Shown one piece after another: positions 33,152 to 42,850 of a stretch of DNA of 64,000 nt. Within the stretch, counting starts at the first letter, position 1. Each line of letters opens with the position of its first letter. The position numbers and the translations under genes are program-made. The notes under the pieces were generated by a model. That model was given only the letters and a program-made list of their open reading frames with translations. It did not search any database and was not told the DNA's origin. The stretch is from positions 2,231,501-2,295,500 of the forward strand of contig NZ_CP159402.1 of assembly GCF_040500525.1 (NCBI RefSeq), given 5' to 3'. The stretch comes from Azospirillum formosense (lineage in GTDB: Bacteria; Pseudomonadota; Alphaproteobacteria; Azospirillales; Azospirillaceae).

Positions 33152-34519
33152 TCAGTTCGGTCCCCGGAAATTCTTCGGCAGGAGGCTCTGCAGCCCGTGG
33201 CGCATCAGCCCCTTCTGCCCCAGCTTCTGCACCTGCTTCATCATGCCGCGCATGGTGTCGTACTGCTTGAGCAGCTTGTTCACCTCCTGCACGCTGGTGC
33301 CGGAGCCGGCGGCGATGCGCTTGCGGCGCGACGCCTTGATGAGCTCGGGGTGCTTGCGCTCCTTCTTCGTCATCGAGGAGATGATCGCCTCCTGGCGCTT
33401 GATCACCCCGTCGTCGATGTTCGCGTCCTTGAGCTGGTTCTTGATCTTGCCGATGCCCGGCAGCATGCCCATCAGGCCGGACATGCCGCCCATCTTGCGC
33501 AGCTGCTTGAGCTGGGAGGCCATGTCGTCGAGGTCGAAGCCCTGGCCCTTCTCCATCTTGCGGGCGAGCTTCTCGGCCTCTTCCTTGTCGATGGTCTCGG
33601 CGGCCTTCTCGACCAGCGACACGACGTCGCCCATGCCGAGGATGCGGCCGGCGATGCGGTCGGGGTGGAAGGCCTCCAGGGCGTCGATCTTCTCACCCAT
33701 GCCCAGCAGCTTGATCGGCTTGCCGGTGATCTGGCGCATCGACAGGGCGGCACCGCCGCGGGCGTCGCCGTCCACGCGGGTCAGCAGGATGCCGGTGATG
33801 CCGACCTTGTCGTTGAAGTTGGTGGCGACCGTCACCGCGTCCTGGCCGGTCATGGCGTCGGCGACCAGCAGCGTTTCCGCCGGCTTGGTCGCGTCGCGCA
33901 CGGCCGCGACCTCGGCCATCAGCTCCTCGTCGATGGACAGGCGGCCGGCGGTGTCGAGCATGACCACGTCGTAGCCTTCGCGGCGGCCGGTCTCGATGGC
34001 GCGGCGGGCGATGGCGACGGGGTCCTGGCCGGGGACGATCGGCAGCGTGGCGACGCCGGTCTGCTCGCCCAGGACCTTCAGCTGCTCCTGGGCCGCCGGG
34101 CGGCGCACGTCCAGCGAGGCCATCAGGACCTTCTTGCGGTCCCGGTTCTTCAGGCGCAGCGCGATCTTGGCGGTGCTCGTGGTCTTGCCCGAGCCCTGCA
34201 GGCCGACCATCAGGATCGGCACGGGGGCGGCGGCGTTGAGGTTGATCTCCTCGCCCTGCCCCAGCATCTCCACGAGGTTGTCGTGGACGATCTTGATGAC
34301 CTGCTGGCCGGGGGTGATCGAGCGCAGGACCTCCTGGCCGATCGCGCGTTCCTTGACCTGGTTGACGAACTGCTTGACCACCGGCAGGGCGACGTCGGCC
34401 TCGAGCAGCGCCACGCGCACCTCGCGCAGCGCGGCGTTGACGTCCTCCTCGCTCAGCGCGCCGCGGCGGCGCAGCTTGTCGAAGATGTCGCCCAGGCGTC
34501 CGGTCAGGCCATCGAACAT
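33152..34519 (-). CDS. ffh: signal recognition particle protein Ffh
   Basis: GTPase that binds signal sequences and targets membrane proteins with FtsY. 455 aa. The NG domain has the P-loop GLQGSGKTT (107-115), DTAGR and a TRVDGDARGGAAL motif. The C-terminal M domain is methionine-rich (MGGMSGLMGMLPGI) and basic for SRP RNA. It heads the ffh-rpsP-rimM-trmD-rplS group. Confidence 0.97.
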   Translation of the reverse strand: MFDGLTGRLGDIFDKLRRRGALSEEDVNAALREVRVALLEADVALPVVKQFVNQVKERAIGQEVLRSITPGQQVIKIVHDNLVEMLGQGEEINLNAAAPVPILMVGLQGSGKTTSTAKIALRLKNRDRKKVLMASLDVRRPAAQEQLKVLGEQTGVATLPIVPGQDPVAIARRAIETGRREGYDVVMLDTAGRLSIDEELMAEVAAVRDATKPAETLLVADAMTGQDAVTVATNFNDKVGITGILLTRVDGDARGGAALSMRQITGKPIKLLGMGEKIDALEAFHPDRIAGRILGMGDVVSLVEKAAETIDKEEAEKLARKMEKGQGFDLDDMASQLKQLRKMGGMSGLMGMLPGIGKIKNQLKDANIDDGVIKRQEAIISSMTKKERKHPELIKASRRKRIAAGSGTSVQEVNKLLKQYDTMRGMMKQVQKLGQKGLMRHGLQSLLPKNFRGPN

Positions 34520-34915
34520 GGGTCAGCGGTCCTCAGTTTCGGTCTCCATCCGCTCGAACGCGATCGGCTCAAGCACAAACGAGCCAGTGCGCGAAACTCG
34601 CGGACTGGCGGAGGTCCCCGGCACGAAGGCCGATGGTACCCGGTCGATGGCTCGACGGATGCAGGTCGGCGGACTATACGCATCGCGGGGGGCGGAGTCA
34701 ACCATGCTGCAACGGCCCGACCGAGCGGAGCCTCTTGCGCAACGGCGCGCAAAAGGTCACTGTTTCCATACACAACCAGGGGCTTTGCGGCCCGGGGACA
34801 GCGCCGGCGATGGAACGCATTCGAGGCGTACTTGAATAAAGCGTTACCGATTGTTAACTTTTTCTTCGCGGCTCCCCTTTAGAGTGTGCCGCGACTCCAA
34901 CCCGGGATTTCCCTG
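34520..34915. other. divergent region between ffh and the pentapeptide gene
   Basis: 396 bp without a gene or recognised RNA. A weak inverted repeat around CCAGT/ACTGG sits near 34582-34608. The A/T-rich end (34825-34880) holds a promoter-like pair for the pentapeptide gene. Confidence 0.5.
34832..34860 (+). promoter_or_regulatory. sigma70-like promoter of the pentapeptide-repeat gene
   Basis: TTGAAT (34832-34837), a 17-nt spacer, then TAACTT (34855-34860). It is 55 nt before the ATG and in the most A/T-rich stretch of the region. Confidence 0.45.
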
Positions 34916-36280
34916 ATGCCCCCCGCGCAAGGCTTCGGAACGAACACGCCGCGCACCAAGCTGACGCAGAGTCAGCTGAACACAATCCTGCTCCGCCATC
35001 AGGCTTTCCGGAAAAGCCAGCCGGGCGGTGTGCGCGCGAACCTGAAGATGCGCGACCTGTCGCATCTGGACCTGTCCGGCATCGACCTGTCCGACGCCGA
35101 CCTGTCCGGGGCGAAGCTGTTCAGCGCGCGGCTGACCCGGGCCAACCTGACCAACGCCAACCTCTACGCCGCCGACCTGCGGCTGGCCAACCTGGAGAAG
35201 GCCGACCTGCGCCGCGCCGACCTGCGCGGGGCCTGCCTGCGCGGCGCCGTCCTCTCGGAAGCCATGCTGGTGGAGGTGGACCTGCGCGACGGCACGCTGC
35301 TGCACTACACGCCGTCGGGCGAGATGATGGCGCACAATTTCGAGGATTCGGTGCTGACGTCGGAGCTGACGGCGGCGGTCATCCGCGGCGCCGACCTGTC
35401 GCGGGCCAAGGTGGCGAACGCCTTCGTCATGCAGACCGACCTGACCGACGCGATCCTGCGCGGCACCAAGTTCATGCGCGCGAACCTGACGAACTCCAAC
35501 CTGACGGGCTGCGACCTGACCGACGCCGACCTGTCGGAGGCCAACCTGTCCGGCGCCCGGCTGTCCGGCGCGGTGATGACCAACTGCGCCATCGGGCGCG
35601 CCAACTTCACCAACGCCAACCTGATCGGCGCCATCCTGGACGCGGCCCAGCTCCGCTCGCCCAACCTGTCCGCCGCGGTGATGGCGAAGGTTCTGGAGAA
35701 TCCGGACGACGACCTGCGCGACATCCTGACCCTGCACCTCTCCTGGATCGACAGCGGCGGCAAGGACGGCAAGCGCGCCGACCTCTCGTCCCTCGACCTG
35801 TCGGGGCGTGACCTCGACGGCATCAACCTATCGGCCGGCATCCTGCAATGCATCACGCTGCGCGGCGCCTCGATGACGGGCACCTCGCTGGCCATCGCCG
35901 ACCTGTCGCTGTCGGACCTGCGCAAGGTGAACTTCACCAAGGCCGACCTGCGCGGCGTCAACTTCGAGCGGGCGACCCTGACCGGCGCCAACCTGACCGA
36001 GGCCCAGCTTGGCCCCGTGCACATCCAGGGGTCGAGCAGCCATGTCTGGCGGGCCAACCTGCAGCGCGCCCGCATGGGCATGGCCGTCCTGAAGGACGCC
36101 GACCTGCGCAAGGTGAACCTGTCCGGCGCCAACCTCGCCGGGGCGGACCTGCGCGGCGCCAACCTGAGCGAGGCCGACCTGACCGGCACCGACCTGACCG
36201 GCGCGGACCTCGACGGCACGGTGCTGGACGGCACCAGCCTGACCGACGCCATCGGCATCGAGGAGATGACCGGGACCTGA
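34916..36280 (+). CDS. pentapeptide-repeat protein
   Basis: A 454-aa protein made of A(D/N)LxG-type pentapeptide repeats that should form a right-handed quadrilateral beta-helix. A ~45-aa N-terminal helical cap precedes the first block (about 50-265). A non-repeat insert (about 266-290, NPDDDLRDILTLHLSWIDSGG in parts) separates it from a second block (about 293-445). There is no signal peptide. Some such proteins mimic DNA and protect gyrase; most have no known role. ATG 34916. Confidence 0.9.
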   Translation: MPPAQGFGTNTPRTKLTQSQLNTILLRHQAFRKSQPGGVRANLKMRDLSHLDLSGIDLSDADLSGAKLFSARLTRANLTNANLYAADLRLANLEKADLRRADLRGACLRGAVLSEAMLVEVDLRDGTLLHYTPSGEMMAHNFEDSVLTSELTAAVIRGADLSRAKVANAFVMQTDLTDAILRGTKFMRANLTNSNLTGCDLTDADLSEANLSGARLSGAVMTNCAIGRANFTNANLIGAILDAAQLRSPNLSAAVMAKVLENPDDDLRDILTLHLSWIDSGGKDGKRADLSSLDLSGRDLDGINLSAGILQCITLRGASMTGTSLAIADLSLSDLRKVNFTKADLRGVNFERATLTGANLTEAQLGPVHIQGSSSHVWRANLQRARMGMAVLKDADLRKVNLSGANLAGADLRGANLSEADLTGTDLTGADLDGTVLDGTSLTDAIGIEEMTGT

Positions 36281-36295
36281 TTTCGCCCCGGCTTT

Positions 36296-36469
36296 GAAGC
36301 GGAATGCCTTCCGCTTCGGACCGCGACGGTGGTCCCGGCCGCCCATGCGGCCGAAGCCCGCCTCTCGCGGGAACATCGTTCCCGCTGGCGGCAGGCGGAT
36401 GCCATCGGCATCCGCTGAGAGCCGGCGCATGAGGCCATATGAGCCTAAAGCGAATAAAAATTCGCTTTA
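36296..36469. repeat. array of at least five perfect hairpins after the pentapeptide gene
   Basis: Perfect stems: 9 bp at 36296-36304/36309-36317, 6 bp at 36337-36342/36347-36352, 8 bp at 36367-36374/36378-36385, 9 bp at 36395-36403/36407-36415 and 10 bp at 36446-36455/36460-36469. A weaker 5-bp stem lies at 36318-36335. All lie in the gap between two convergent genes. Confidence 0.85.
36446..36469. terminator. bidirectional terminator at the end of the hairpin array
   Basis: A 10-bp A/T-rich-ended stem with an AAAA loop. It touches the stop codon of the leftward J-domain-like gene, and its arms supply the T-rich flanks. Confidence 0.6.
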
Positions 36470-37162
36470 AGGCCGCCGCCGCGTCCAGGGGCCGGAGCGG
36501 TAGGCGGTGCGGACGTGGTTGATCAGCAGGTTGCGCGCGTCGATCAGCTGGGCCATGCGGTCGCGGCAGGCGACCACGCCGGTGTCGGGGTGGTAGACCG
36601 GGGCCAGCTCGCGGAAGCGCTTCACCACCCGGTCCTCGTCGAAGCACCATTCGTTGACGAAGCCGAACATCTGCGCGGCGTCGCGCACCTGCGTCAGCTT
36701 GCCGTCCAGCGGGCGGAAGGACACCCGCTCCAGCGCGTGGGCCAGCGCCTTGTTGCGGTAGGTCAGGGTTTCCACCGCCCCTTCCAGCCGCCCGGCCTCC
36801 TCGGCGGGCATCAGCCGGCAGCCGGGTTCGGCCAGCGCCAGCGCCGCCGCCAGCGCCCGGCGGATCGCCGCGTCGCCGTGGCCGGGCGGCAACCGCAAGT
36901 CCAGCACCGCCCGCTCCGCATCATCATCCGGCGCCCCCGGGTCGGGCATCCGCTCGGGCGCCAGCAGCAGCGCGGCGGCGGCGAGCGCGGACAGGTCGGT
37001 GCCGCGCCGGGCGGCCAGACGCGCGACGGCAGTCGCGAAGGCGGGGGCGCAGGGAACCCGGTAGGGGATGGCGGGCGGAACGCCGACGCTCCTGGCCGAC
37101 GGGAAGAACCCGGCGTCCGCTTCGGTCAGCGCGGCGAAGGGATAGCCATCCGGAGCGGTCAT
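36467..37162 (-). CDS. J-domain-like protein
   Basis: A 231-aa protein. The N-terminal ~125 residues are Ala/Pro-rich and of unknown fold. A helical middle precedes a C-terminal J-like unit with RVVKRFRELAPVYHPDTG, the HPD tripeptide at 191-193, and helix III RMAQLIDARNLLIN. HPD is the motif by which DnaJ proteins stimulate DnaK. The normal J domain is N-terminal, so this C-terminal placement is unusual. The start is uncertain: an in-frame GTG at 37270 adds 36 residues. Confidence 0.65.
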   Translation of the reverse strand: MTAPDGYPFAALTEADAGFFPSARSVGVPPAIPYRVPCAPAFATAVARLAARRGTDLSALAAAALLLAPERMPDPGAPDDDAERAVLDLRLPPGHGDAAIRRALAAALALAEPGCRLMPAEEAGRLEGAVETLTYRNKALAHALERVSFRPLDGKLTQVRDAAQMFGFVNEWCFDEDRVVKRFRELAPVYHPDTGVVACRDRMAQLIDARNLLINHVRTAYRSGPWTRRRP

Positions 37163-37309
37163 GAAGGGCACCAACGCGTCGTGCGTGTGGCGCGACTCTA
37201 ACGCAATCCCTGGATTCCGCGCAACGGCCCACCCCGTCGCAGGAGGTGTAACGCGGAACGCGTCATCCACCGCCCGCCCGCGCTAGCACAGCCGCGCTCA
37301 TCCGGCCGG

Positions 37310-37951
37310 TCAGCGGTGCATCAGCGCCGGCTTGGCCGGCAGCTTCTGCAGCATGTCCTCGATGTAGGCCTCGTCGCTCTTGCCCGACATGGCGGCGAAG
37401 CCCTTCAGCATCTGGCTGCCGAAGCTGAAGACGCCGGTCAGGTCGATCTTCCACGCCCCGCCTTCGCGCACGAAGTCGGCGGGCACCAGGGCCGGGCGGT
37501 TGTCGACCATCAGGATGGCCGAGGCGCGGTCGCCGCGCACCCGCACCGGGCCGAGCCCGCTGCTGCCGATGACGTTGGGGCCGAGCCAGCCGTTCTTCAT
37601 GCCGTGGTCGGCCAGCTCGCCGAGCGACATGCGGCGCAGATCCGCCGGGCTGACGTAGCGGCGCAGGCCCATGGCGGCGAACTTCTCCGCCGGCTCCAGC
37701 TTGGCGAGGCCGGCGTCGTTGCCGCTGCGGGCGACGCCGCGCACCTGCTCCAGCTTGTCGACCGAGGCGCGGGACAGCAGCGGGACGACCGCCGCGCCGC
37801 GCTTCTGCGCCAGGGCGGAGCGGGCGCTCTCGAAGACCGCCGCGACCTCCCGCTCCTCCGGAGAGGCGGGCGGCGGGGCGGCGGCAGCGGGAAGGGAGAA
37901 GACGGGAAGGGAAAGACCGAGGAACAACAGCAGCAGGGCCAGGGCGCGCAT
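37310..37951 (-). CDS. secreted protein of unknown function, 213 aa
   Basis: A signal peptide (about 1-25, ending AAAAPP) exports it to the periplasm. The mature protein is helical at first (EEREVAAVFESARSALAQKRG) and then beta-rich (VRVRGDRASAILMVDNRPALVPADFVREGGAWKIDL in parts), similar in layout to NTF2-like or DUF4878-type folds. No catalytic motif. It is followed by the J-domain-like gene on the same strand. Confidence 0.7.
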   Translation of the reverse strand: MRALALLLLFLGLSLPVFSLPAAAAPPPASPEEREVAAVFESARSALAQKRGAAVVPLLSRASVDKLEQVRGVARSGNDAGLAKLEPAEKFAAMGLRRYVSPADLRRMSLGELADHGMKNGWLGPNVIGSSGLGPVRVRGDRASAILMVDNRPALVPADFVREGGAWKIDLTGVFSFGSQMLKGFAAMSGKSDEAYIEDMLQKLPAKPALMHR

Positions 37952-37977
37952 GAACGGGTCCGTGTGGTGGCGCGGCG

Positions 37978-39312
37978 TCAGGCTTTCTCCTCGACTCCGA
38001 AGAAGGCGAGCTGCCAGCGCATCTCGTCGTCGGACATCGGGTAAAGGACGCCTTCCCTTGCCATAAGCGCGGTTTTTGGCGGAATCTGGGCGATGCGCAA
38101 TTGCACCTGCCGGGCGAAGCGCATCGACAGGCCGCAGCGCCAGACCAGGGAGGTGACGGCGCGCGGGGCGTGCGTGCCGATGATGCGGTCGATGATCGGC
38201 ATGGGAAGCTGCGCCAGCTCGCCCAGCCCGGCCAGGACGAAGGCCCGGTCGCCCTCCGCCAGCGCGCCCTCCAGCAGCTTCTCCGTCAGCTTGCCTTCCT
38301 TGTTCAGCCTTGCCGCCTTGTCGGACGGGCGTTCGGCCGCCTTGTCCTTGTCGCCCGGCAGATGGCCAAGCTCCTCCTCCCCGAAATCGACGAGACCGCG
38401 GGGGCCACCGGGTCCACCGCCGCCGTTGCCCCCGGCCCCGCGGTTGACGCGCACCCGCACGCCCTCGGCCAGGGCGTGGGCGGCAGCGGGGTCGAGGTCG
38501 GTGCGCTCGCGCTGGACCTTCAGCAGGTTGTCGGCGACGAAGCTCGCCAGACGCGCCACGGCGCGGGCCGGCAGGCGGGGACGGCGCACCAGCGGGGCGT
38601 GCCAGGGCTCGTGCTGCGGCGCCTGGTCGAGGATGCGGTCCAGCGTCTCCTCACGGATCTGGGCCGAAGGGTTGGCGAGCAGCGCGGTCATCGCCGCCTC
38701 GTCGTCGGAGCGCGCGATGGCGTCGGCGACGGAGGCCGAGATCTGCTTGCGTCCGGCGATCGCCGACAGGGCGCCGGCCACCGGCCCGCGCATGATGATG
38801 TCGGCCAGATCCTCGTCGGTCAGGATCGGCGAGAATTGCAGGACCGGGGCGCAGACCGACAGTTCCACGTCGCGGGCCAGCGTGTTGATGACTCCGTGCG
38901 GCGCGCCGGGCAGCTCCTTCAGCGCCTCCGACAGGATGCCGCGCACCTCCGTCGCCTGGTCGCGGGCCAGCGCCTCCAGGCATTCCAGCGTCAGCCGCTC
39001 GATCTGCGACGCCTGATCGGCGGAGAGGTCGGGCAGCAGCCGGGCGACCTTCTGGGCCAGCGCGCCGCGCACCGCGACCTCCCGGTCCTTGGCCAGCATC
39101 AGGTCGGCCTGCCGCGGCGTGCCGGCGTTGGTGGCGATGGCCTGGCGGACCTCCGCCGCGGTGTCGGCGGCCAGGAAGTAGAGCAGCTCCGGCCGGGTCT
39201 GCGGCGACGCGGCGACGCGGCGGCGGACCGCCGGGTCGGCGCTGCGCGCCATCTGCTTGGCCGCCTCGTAATCGGTGGGATCGAGAAGCTGGGGATCGTC
39301 GCAGGCGGTCAT
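37978..39312 (-). CDS. DUF2336 domain protein
   Basis: A 444-aa cytoplasmic, mostly helical protein with HEAT-like repeats (ADPAVRRRVAASPQTRPELLYFLA, VRQAIATNAGTPRQAD in parts), the DUF2336 pattern common in Rhodospirillales and Caulobacterales. A glycine-rich linker (about 290-302) splits it into two helical halves. Function is unknown; members often neighbour c-di-GMP proteins. ATG 39312 overlaps the stop of the cyclase gene upstream as ATGA, so the two are co-translated. Confidence 0.8.
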   Translation of the reverse strand: MTACDDPQLLDPTDYEAAKQMARSADPAVRRRVAASPQTRPELLYFLAADTAAEVRQAIATNAGTPRQADLMLAKDREVAVRGALAQKVARLLPDLSADQASQIERLTLECLEALARDQATEVRGILSEALKELPGAPHGVINTLARDVELSVCAPVLQFSPILTDEDLADIIMRGPVAGALSAIAGRKQISASVADAIARSDDEAAMTALLANPSAQIREETLDRILDQAPQHEPWHAPLVRRPRLPARAVARLASFVADNLLKVQRERTDLDPAAAHALAEGVRVRVNRGAGGNGGGGPGGPRGLVDFGEEELGHLPGDKDKAAERPSDKAARLNKEGKLTEKLLEGALAEGDRAFVLAGLGELAQLPMPIIDRIIGTHAPRAVTSLVWRCGLSMRFARQVQLRIAQIPPKTALMAREGVLYPMSDDEMRWQLAFFGVEEKA

Positions 39313-41000
39313 CGGGACGCCTCCGCCACGGCGCCGTCCATGGGGAGCGGGGCGACGGCGTAATGGCCCTTGCCGCGCTTCTTGGCGTCGTACATCGCCG
39401 AGTCGGCGCGGTCGGTCAGCTCCTGCAGGGTCTCGCGTCCCACCCGGTGGACGGCGATGCCGATGGACAGGCCCAGCGGCTTGTCCGGCGCGGCGGACAG
39501 GTGGCGCAGCGCGACCATGCCGGCCAGCAGCCGCTCGGCCACCGCCACCGCCTGCGCCTCGTCGGTGCGGCCCAGCCACAGGACGAACTCGTCGCCGCCC
39601 AGCCGTCCCGGCAGGTCGCCCGGCCGGACGCCGGTGGTCAGCAGCCCGCCGATGGCCTTCAGCACGGCGTCGCCCTGCTGGTGGCCGTGCAGGTCGTTCA
39701 CCGCCTTGAAATTGTCGAGGTCCACGTAAAGAAGCGCGGACGGCCCGGTGTCCGCGCGGCCGAGCACCTCCTCGAGCCGCTCGAAGAAGGTTCGGCGGTT
39801 GAACAGGCCGGTCAGCCCGTCGCGCTCCGACAGACGGCGCAGGCGCTCCTGGTAGGCCAGATGCGCGTGGGCGATGCCGATGTGGTCGGCCACCCCGGAC
39901 AGCAGCATCCGGTCCTCCTCGTCCCAGGGATCGGAATCGTCGCCGCGCCAGACCACCACGGCGCCGTTGACGGCCTGCCGGTGCTCGGTCCGGGCGGCCA
40001 GCAGCCGGTTCGCCCCCAGGGTCAGCTCCTGCGCGTCCTCGCCGGCGGCGATCGCCTCCAGCACCGGCCGCGACAGGTCGGACAGCAGTTCCTCCGGAAT
40101 CTCCGCGGCGAAATCGGCGGCGGGGCGCAGGGCCCCGCTATCCGCGGCGCGGTAGATTCGGCAGCCGTCGGCGCCCAGCGCGCGGGCGGTTTCCACCGCG
40201 GCGACGTGAAGCGCCTTCTGGGCGTCCAGCTGGTCGCGCAGCGTGTGGACGATGTGGGCGAGCATCTTCTCGCGGTTGCGCACCCGCGCCAGCTCGGCGG
40301 AGCGCAGAACCTGCTCCGTCGTTTCGCGGCAGACGCCGCGCGCGCCCAGCCATTCGCCCTGAGGCCCGAACAGCGGCACCGCCGACACCACGAAACAGGC
40401 GGGCAGATCGTCCACCCGCTTCAGCCACAGCTCCGCCTGATCGACGGGACGGCGGCTGTCGAACGGCAACGGCAGGTCGCCCCACTCGGCCACCGCCAGT
40501 TCCCGGGGGTTGCGACCAATCAACGCATCGGCGCTGTAACCCAGCGCGCCCTTTGGGGTGACGAAGACGAATCGCCCGTCGTTGCCCGTTTCCCAGGCGA
40601 AATCGCTCGAAACCTCGACCAGATCCTTGTAGCGGCGGCGCGACTCGATCAGCGTCTGGCGGAGCTGCCGTTCCAGCGTGGCGTCGCGTCCCAGCAGCAG
40701 GATTCCGCCGTCGGGCAGCGGCGTGGCCGCCCATTCGACGATCATCACGCCGCGCGGCAGCTCCACCGGAAGGGAGCGAAGGCCGGGCGCCACGCAGCAG
40801 GTCGCCAGCCAGCCCTGGATGTCGGCGAGCCAGCGCCCGCCGACGGCCAGCAGCTCGTCCGCGGCGGCGTTGGCGGCGGCGACCGCATGGGCGGAATCCA
40901 ACCAGATCGCCGGACCGGGAAATGCGGCCAGGAGAATGGAGGCGGGAAGGGTGCCGGACGAGTTGACCGGCGGAACGTCGGATGTTGGGTCTGCGGACAC
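39309..41000 (-). CDS. PAS-GAF-GGDEF diguanylate cyclase
   Basis: A 563-aa cyclase that should make c-di-GMP. Two PAS-like regions (about 10-105 and 120-245), a GAF domain (about 265-395) and a C-terminal GGDEF domain (about 405-550). The active site GGDEF is at 468-472 and the product-inhibition site RPGD at 459-462, so catalysis and feedback look intact. No membrane segments. The GTG at 41000 was chosen as the first start after the divergent promoter region; an in-frame extension upstream has poor bias. Confidence 0.9.
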   Translation of the reverse strand: MSADPTSDVPPVNSSGTLPASILLAAFPGPAIWLDSAHAVAAANAAADELLAVGGRWLADIQGWLATCCVAPGLRSLPVELPRGVMIVEWAATPLPDGGILLLGRDATLERQLRQTLIESRRRYKDLVEVSSDFAWETGNDGRFVFVTPKGALGYSADALIGRNPRELAVAEWGDLPLPFDSRRPVDQAELWLKRVDDLPACFVVSAVPLFGPQGEWLGARGVCRETTEQVLRSAELARVRNREKMLAHIVHTLRDQLDAQKALHVAAVETARALGADGCRIYRAADSGALRPAADFAAEIPEELLSDLSRPVLEAIAAGEDAQELTLGANRLLAARTEHRQAVNGAVVVWRGDDSDPWDEEDRMLLSGVADHIGIAHAHLAYQERLRRLSERDGLTGLFNRRTFFERLEEVLGRADTGPSALLYVDLDNFKAVNDLHGHQQGDAVLKAIGGLLTTGVRPGDLPGRLGGDEFVLWLGRTDEAQAVAVAERLLAGMVALRHLSAAPDKPLGLSIGIAVHRVGRETLQELTDRADSAMYDAKKRGKGHYAVAPLPMDGAVAEASR

Positions 41001-41190
41001 GGTGCGAACCTGAGACTGCGCGGGGCGGAGTATACCGGAAAAATGCGCTTCCTTCCTGAATCTTTCTTCAGGCGGTCCGGGTGGCTGCCATACGCAACCT
41101 CCCATTGAGCGGGCGCTCATCCCGGATCGGAAACGGGCCATGCGGCGAAGCGGCTTGCGGGCGGGCCGGCGAAGCCCCATTCTTCAGCCC

Positions 41191-41865
41191 ATGATGGCTT
41201 CCCTCCGCGACACCGGGGTCTGGATCTTCGACCTCGACAACACCCTCTATCCCGCCTCCTGCAACCTGTTCGCCCAGGTGGACCGGCGCATCGGCGATTT
41301 CATCGCCCGGCATTTCGGCATCACCTACGAGGAGGCGCGCGTCATGCAGAAGCGCTTCTTCCGGGAGCACGGCACGACGCTGCGCGGCCTGATGGTGGAG
41401 CACGACGTCGATCCGGTGCCCTTCCTGGATTACGTCCACGACATCGACGTCAGCCCGGTGGCCCCCTGCCCCAGCCTGGCGGGCGCGCTGGACCGGCTGC
41501 CGGGGCGCAAGATCATCTACACCAACGGCTCCGTCCGCCACGCCGAGAACGTGACGCGGCAGCTGGGCATCGACGGCTGCTTCGAGGCGACCTTCGGCAT
41601 CGTCGAGGCGGGCTACGTGCCCAAGCCCGACCCGCGGCCCTACGCCATCCTGGTGGACCATTACGACATCGACCCCGCCCGCGCCTGCATGGTGGAGGAC
41701 ATCGCCCGCAACCTCGTCCCCGCCCATGCCCTGGGCATGACGACGGTGTGGGTGCGCAGCGAGGCCGACTGGTCCCGCCCCGACGAGGGCGGTGTCGGCA
41801 CCGGCAGCCACATCGACCACACCGTCGACGACCTCCCGGCCTGGCTGGAGGAGATCGCGGGCTGA
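41191..41865 (+). CDS. HAD-family pyrimidine 5'-nucleotidase-like phosphatase
   Basis: A 224-aa HAD hydrolase. Motif I is FDLDNTLYP, motif II YTNGS, motif III lysine in PKPDPRPY and motif IV VEDIARNL. The DNTLYP form is typical of the Sdt1/YjjG-like pyrimidine nucleotidases. It lies 123 nt before dapD in the same direction, an arrangement I associate with alphaproteobacteria. Physiological substrate unknown. Confidence 0.9.
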   Translation: MMASLRDTGVWIFDLDNTLYPASCNLFAQVDRRIGDFIARHFGITYEEARVMQKRFFREHGTTLRGLMVEHDVDPVPFLDYVHDIDVSPVAPCPSLAGALDRLPGRKIIYTNGSVRHAENVTRQLGIDGCFEATFGIVEAGYVPKPDPRPYAILVDHYDIDPARACMVEDIARNLVPAHALGMTTVWVRSEADWSRPDEGGVGTGSHIDHTVDDLPAWLEEIAG

Positions 41866-41988
41866 GCGGCGGCCGCAAGGCCCCTCCCTCCCCCACGGGA
41901 ACCCATTAAGAACAAGGCAACGTTGACAAGGCGGCGCGGCCCGGCCCATGTTCCGAACCCTCGAACAGACAGCCCAGCGAATGCCGCC

Positions 41989-42831
41989 ATGAGCCACGCC
42001 AGCCTCGAATCCGCCGTCAACGCCGCGTGGGAAACCCGCGACACCCTGAACGTTTCGACCAAGGGCGCCGTCCGCGACGCCGTGGAGGAGGCCCTGTCCG
42101 GCCTCGACTCCGGCGACCTGCGCGTCGCGCAGAAGACGGACGCCGGCTGGGTCGTGAACCAGTGGCTGAAGAAGGCGGTCCTGTTGTCCTTCCGCCTGAA
42201 CGCCAACGAGACGATCCCCGGCGCGCCGGGCGGCGCCTCCTGGTACGACAAGGTGCCGCCGAAGTTCGAAGGCTGGTCCGAGGCGCAGTTCCAGGCCGCC
42301 GGCTTCCGCGCCGTCCCGGGCGCGGTGGTCCGCCGCTCCGCCTACGTCGCGCCGAACGTCATCCTGATGCCCAGCTTCGTCAACGTCGGCGCCTATGTCG
42401 ACAGCGGCACCATGGTGGACACCTGGGTCACTGTCGGCTCCTGCGCGCAGATCGGCAAGAACGTCCATCTGTCGGGCGGCGTCGGCATCGGCGGCGTCCT
42501 GGAGCCGCTCCAGGCCAACCCGGTCATCATCGAGGACGACTGCTTCATCGGCGCCCGGTCCGAGGTGGTCGAGGGCGTGATCGTGGAGCGCGGCGCCGTG
42601 CTGTCCATGGGCGTCTTCATCAGCGCCTCGACCAAGATCATCGACCGCAACACCGGCGAGGTCTTCGTGGGCCGCGTCCCGGCCTACTCGGTCGTGGTTC
42701 CCGGCACCCTGCCGGGCAAGCCGCTGCCGGACGGCACGCCGGGTCCGGGCCTCTACTGCGCGGTGATCGTGAAGCGCGTGGACGAGCAGACCCGCGCCAA
42801 GACCTCCATCAACGACCTGCTGCGCGACTGA
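41989..42831 (+). CDS. dapD: tetrahydrodipicolinate N-succinyltransferase
   Basis: Succinylates tetrahydrodipicolinate in the lysine/diaminopimelate pathway. 280 aa. A short N-terminal domain is followed by a left-handed beta-helix ([44 protein letters not shown] in parts) and the C-terminal [15 protein letters not shown] region. The next gene, dapE, starts 19 nt later and acts two steps on. Confidence 0.97.
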   Translation: MSHASLESAVNAAWETRDTLNVSTKGAVRDAVEEALSGLDSGDLRVAQKTDAGWVVNQWLKKAVLLSFRLNANETIPGAPGGASWYDKVPPKFEGWSEAQFQAAGFRAVPGAVVRRSAYVAPNVILMPSFVNVGAYVDSGTMVDTWVTVGSCAQIGKNVHLSGGVGIGGVLEPLQANPVIIEDDCFIGARSEVVEGVIVERGAVLSMGVFISASTKIIDRNTGEVFVGRVPAYSVVVPGTLPGKPLPDGTPGPGLYCAVIVKRVDEQTRAKTSINDLLRD

Positions 42832-42850
42832 CGCCGGAGAAGACGCCACG

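Noticed and set aside
36296..36469. CRISPR-like or tandem-repeat array
   Set aside because: The hairpins differ in sequence from each other, so there is no common repeat unit.
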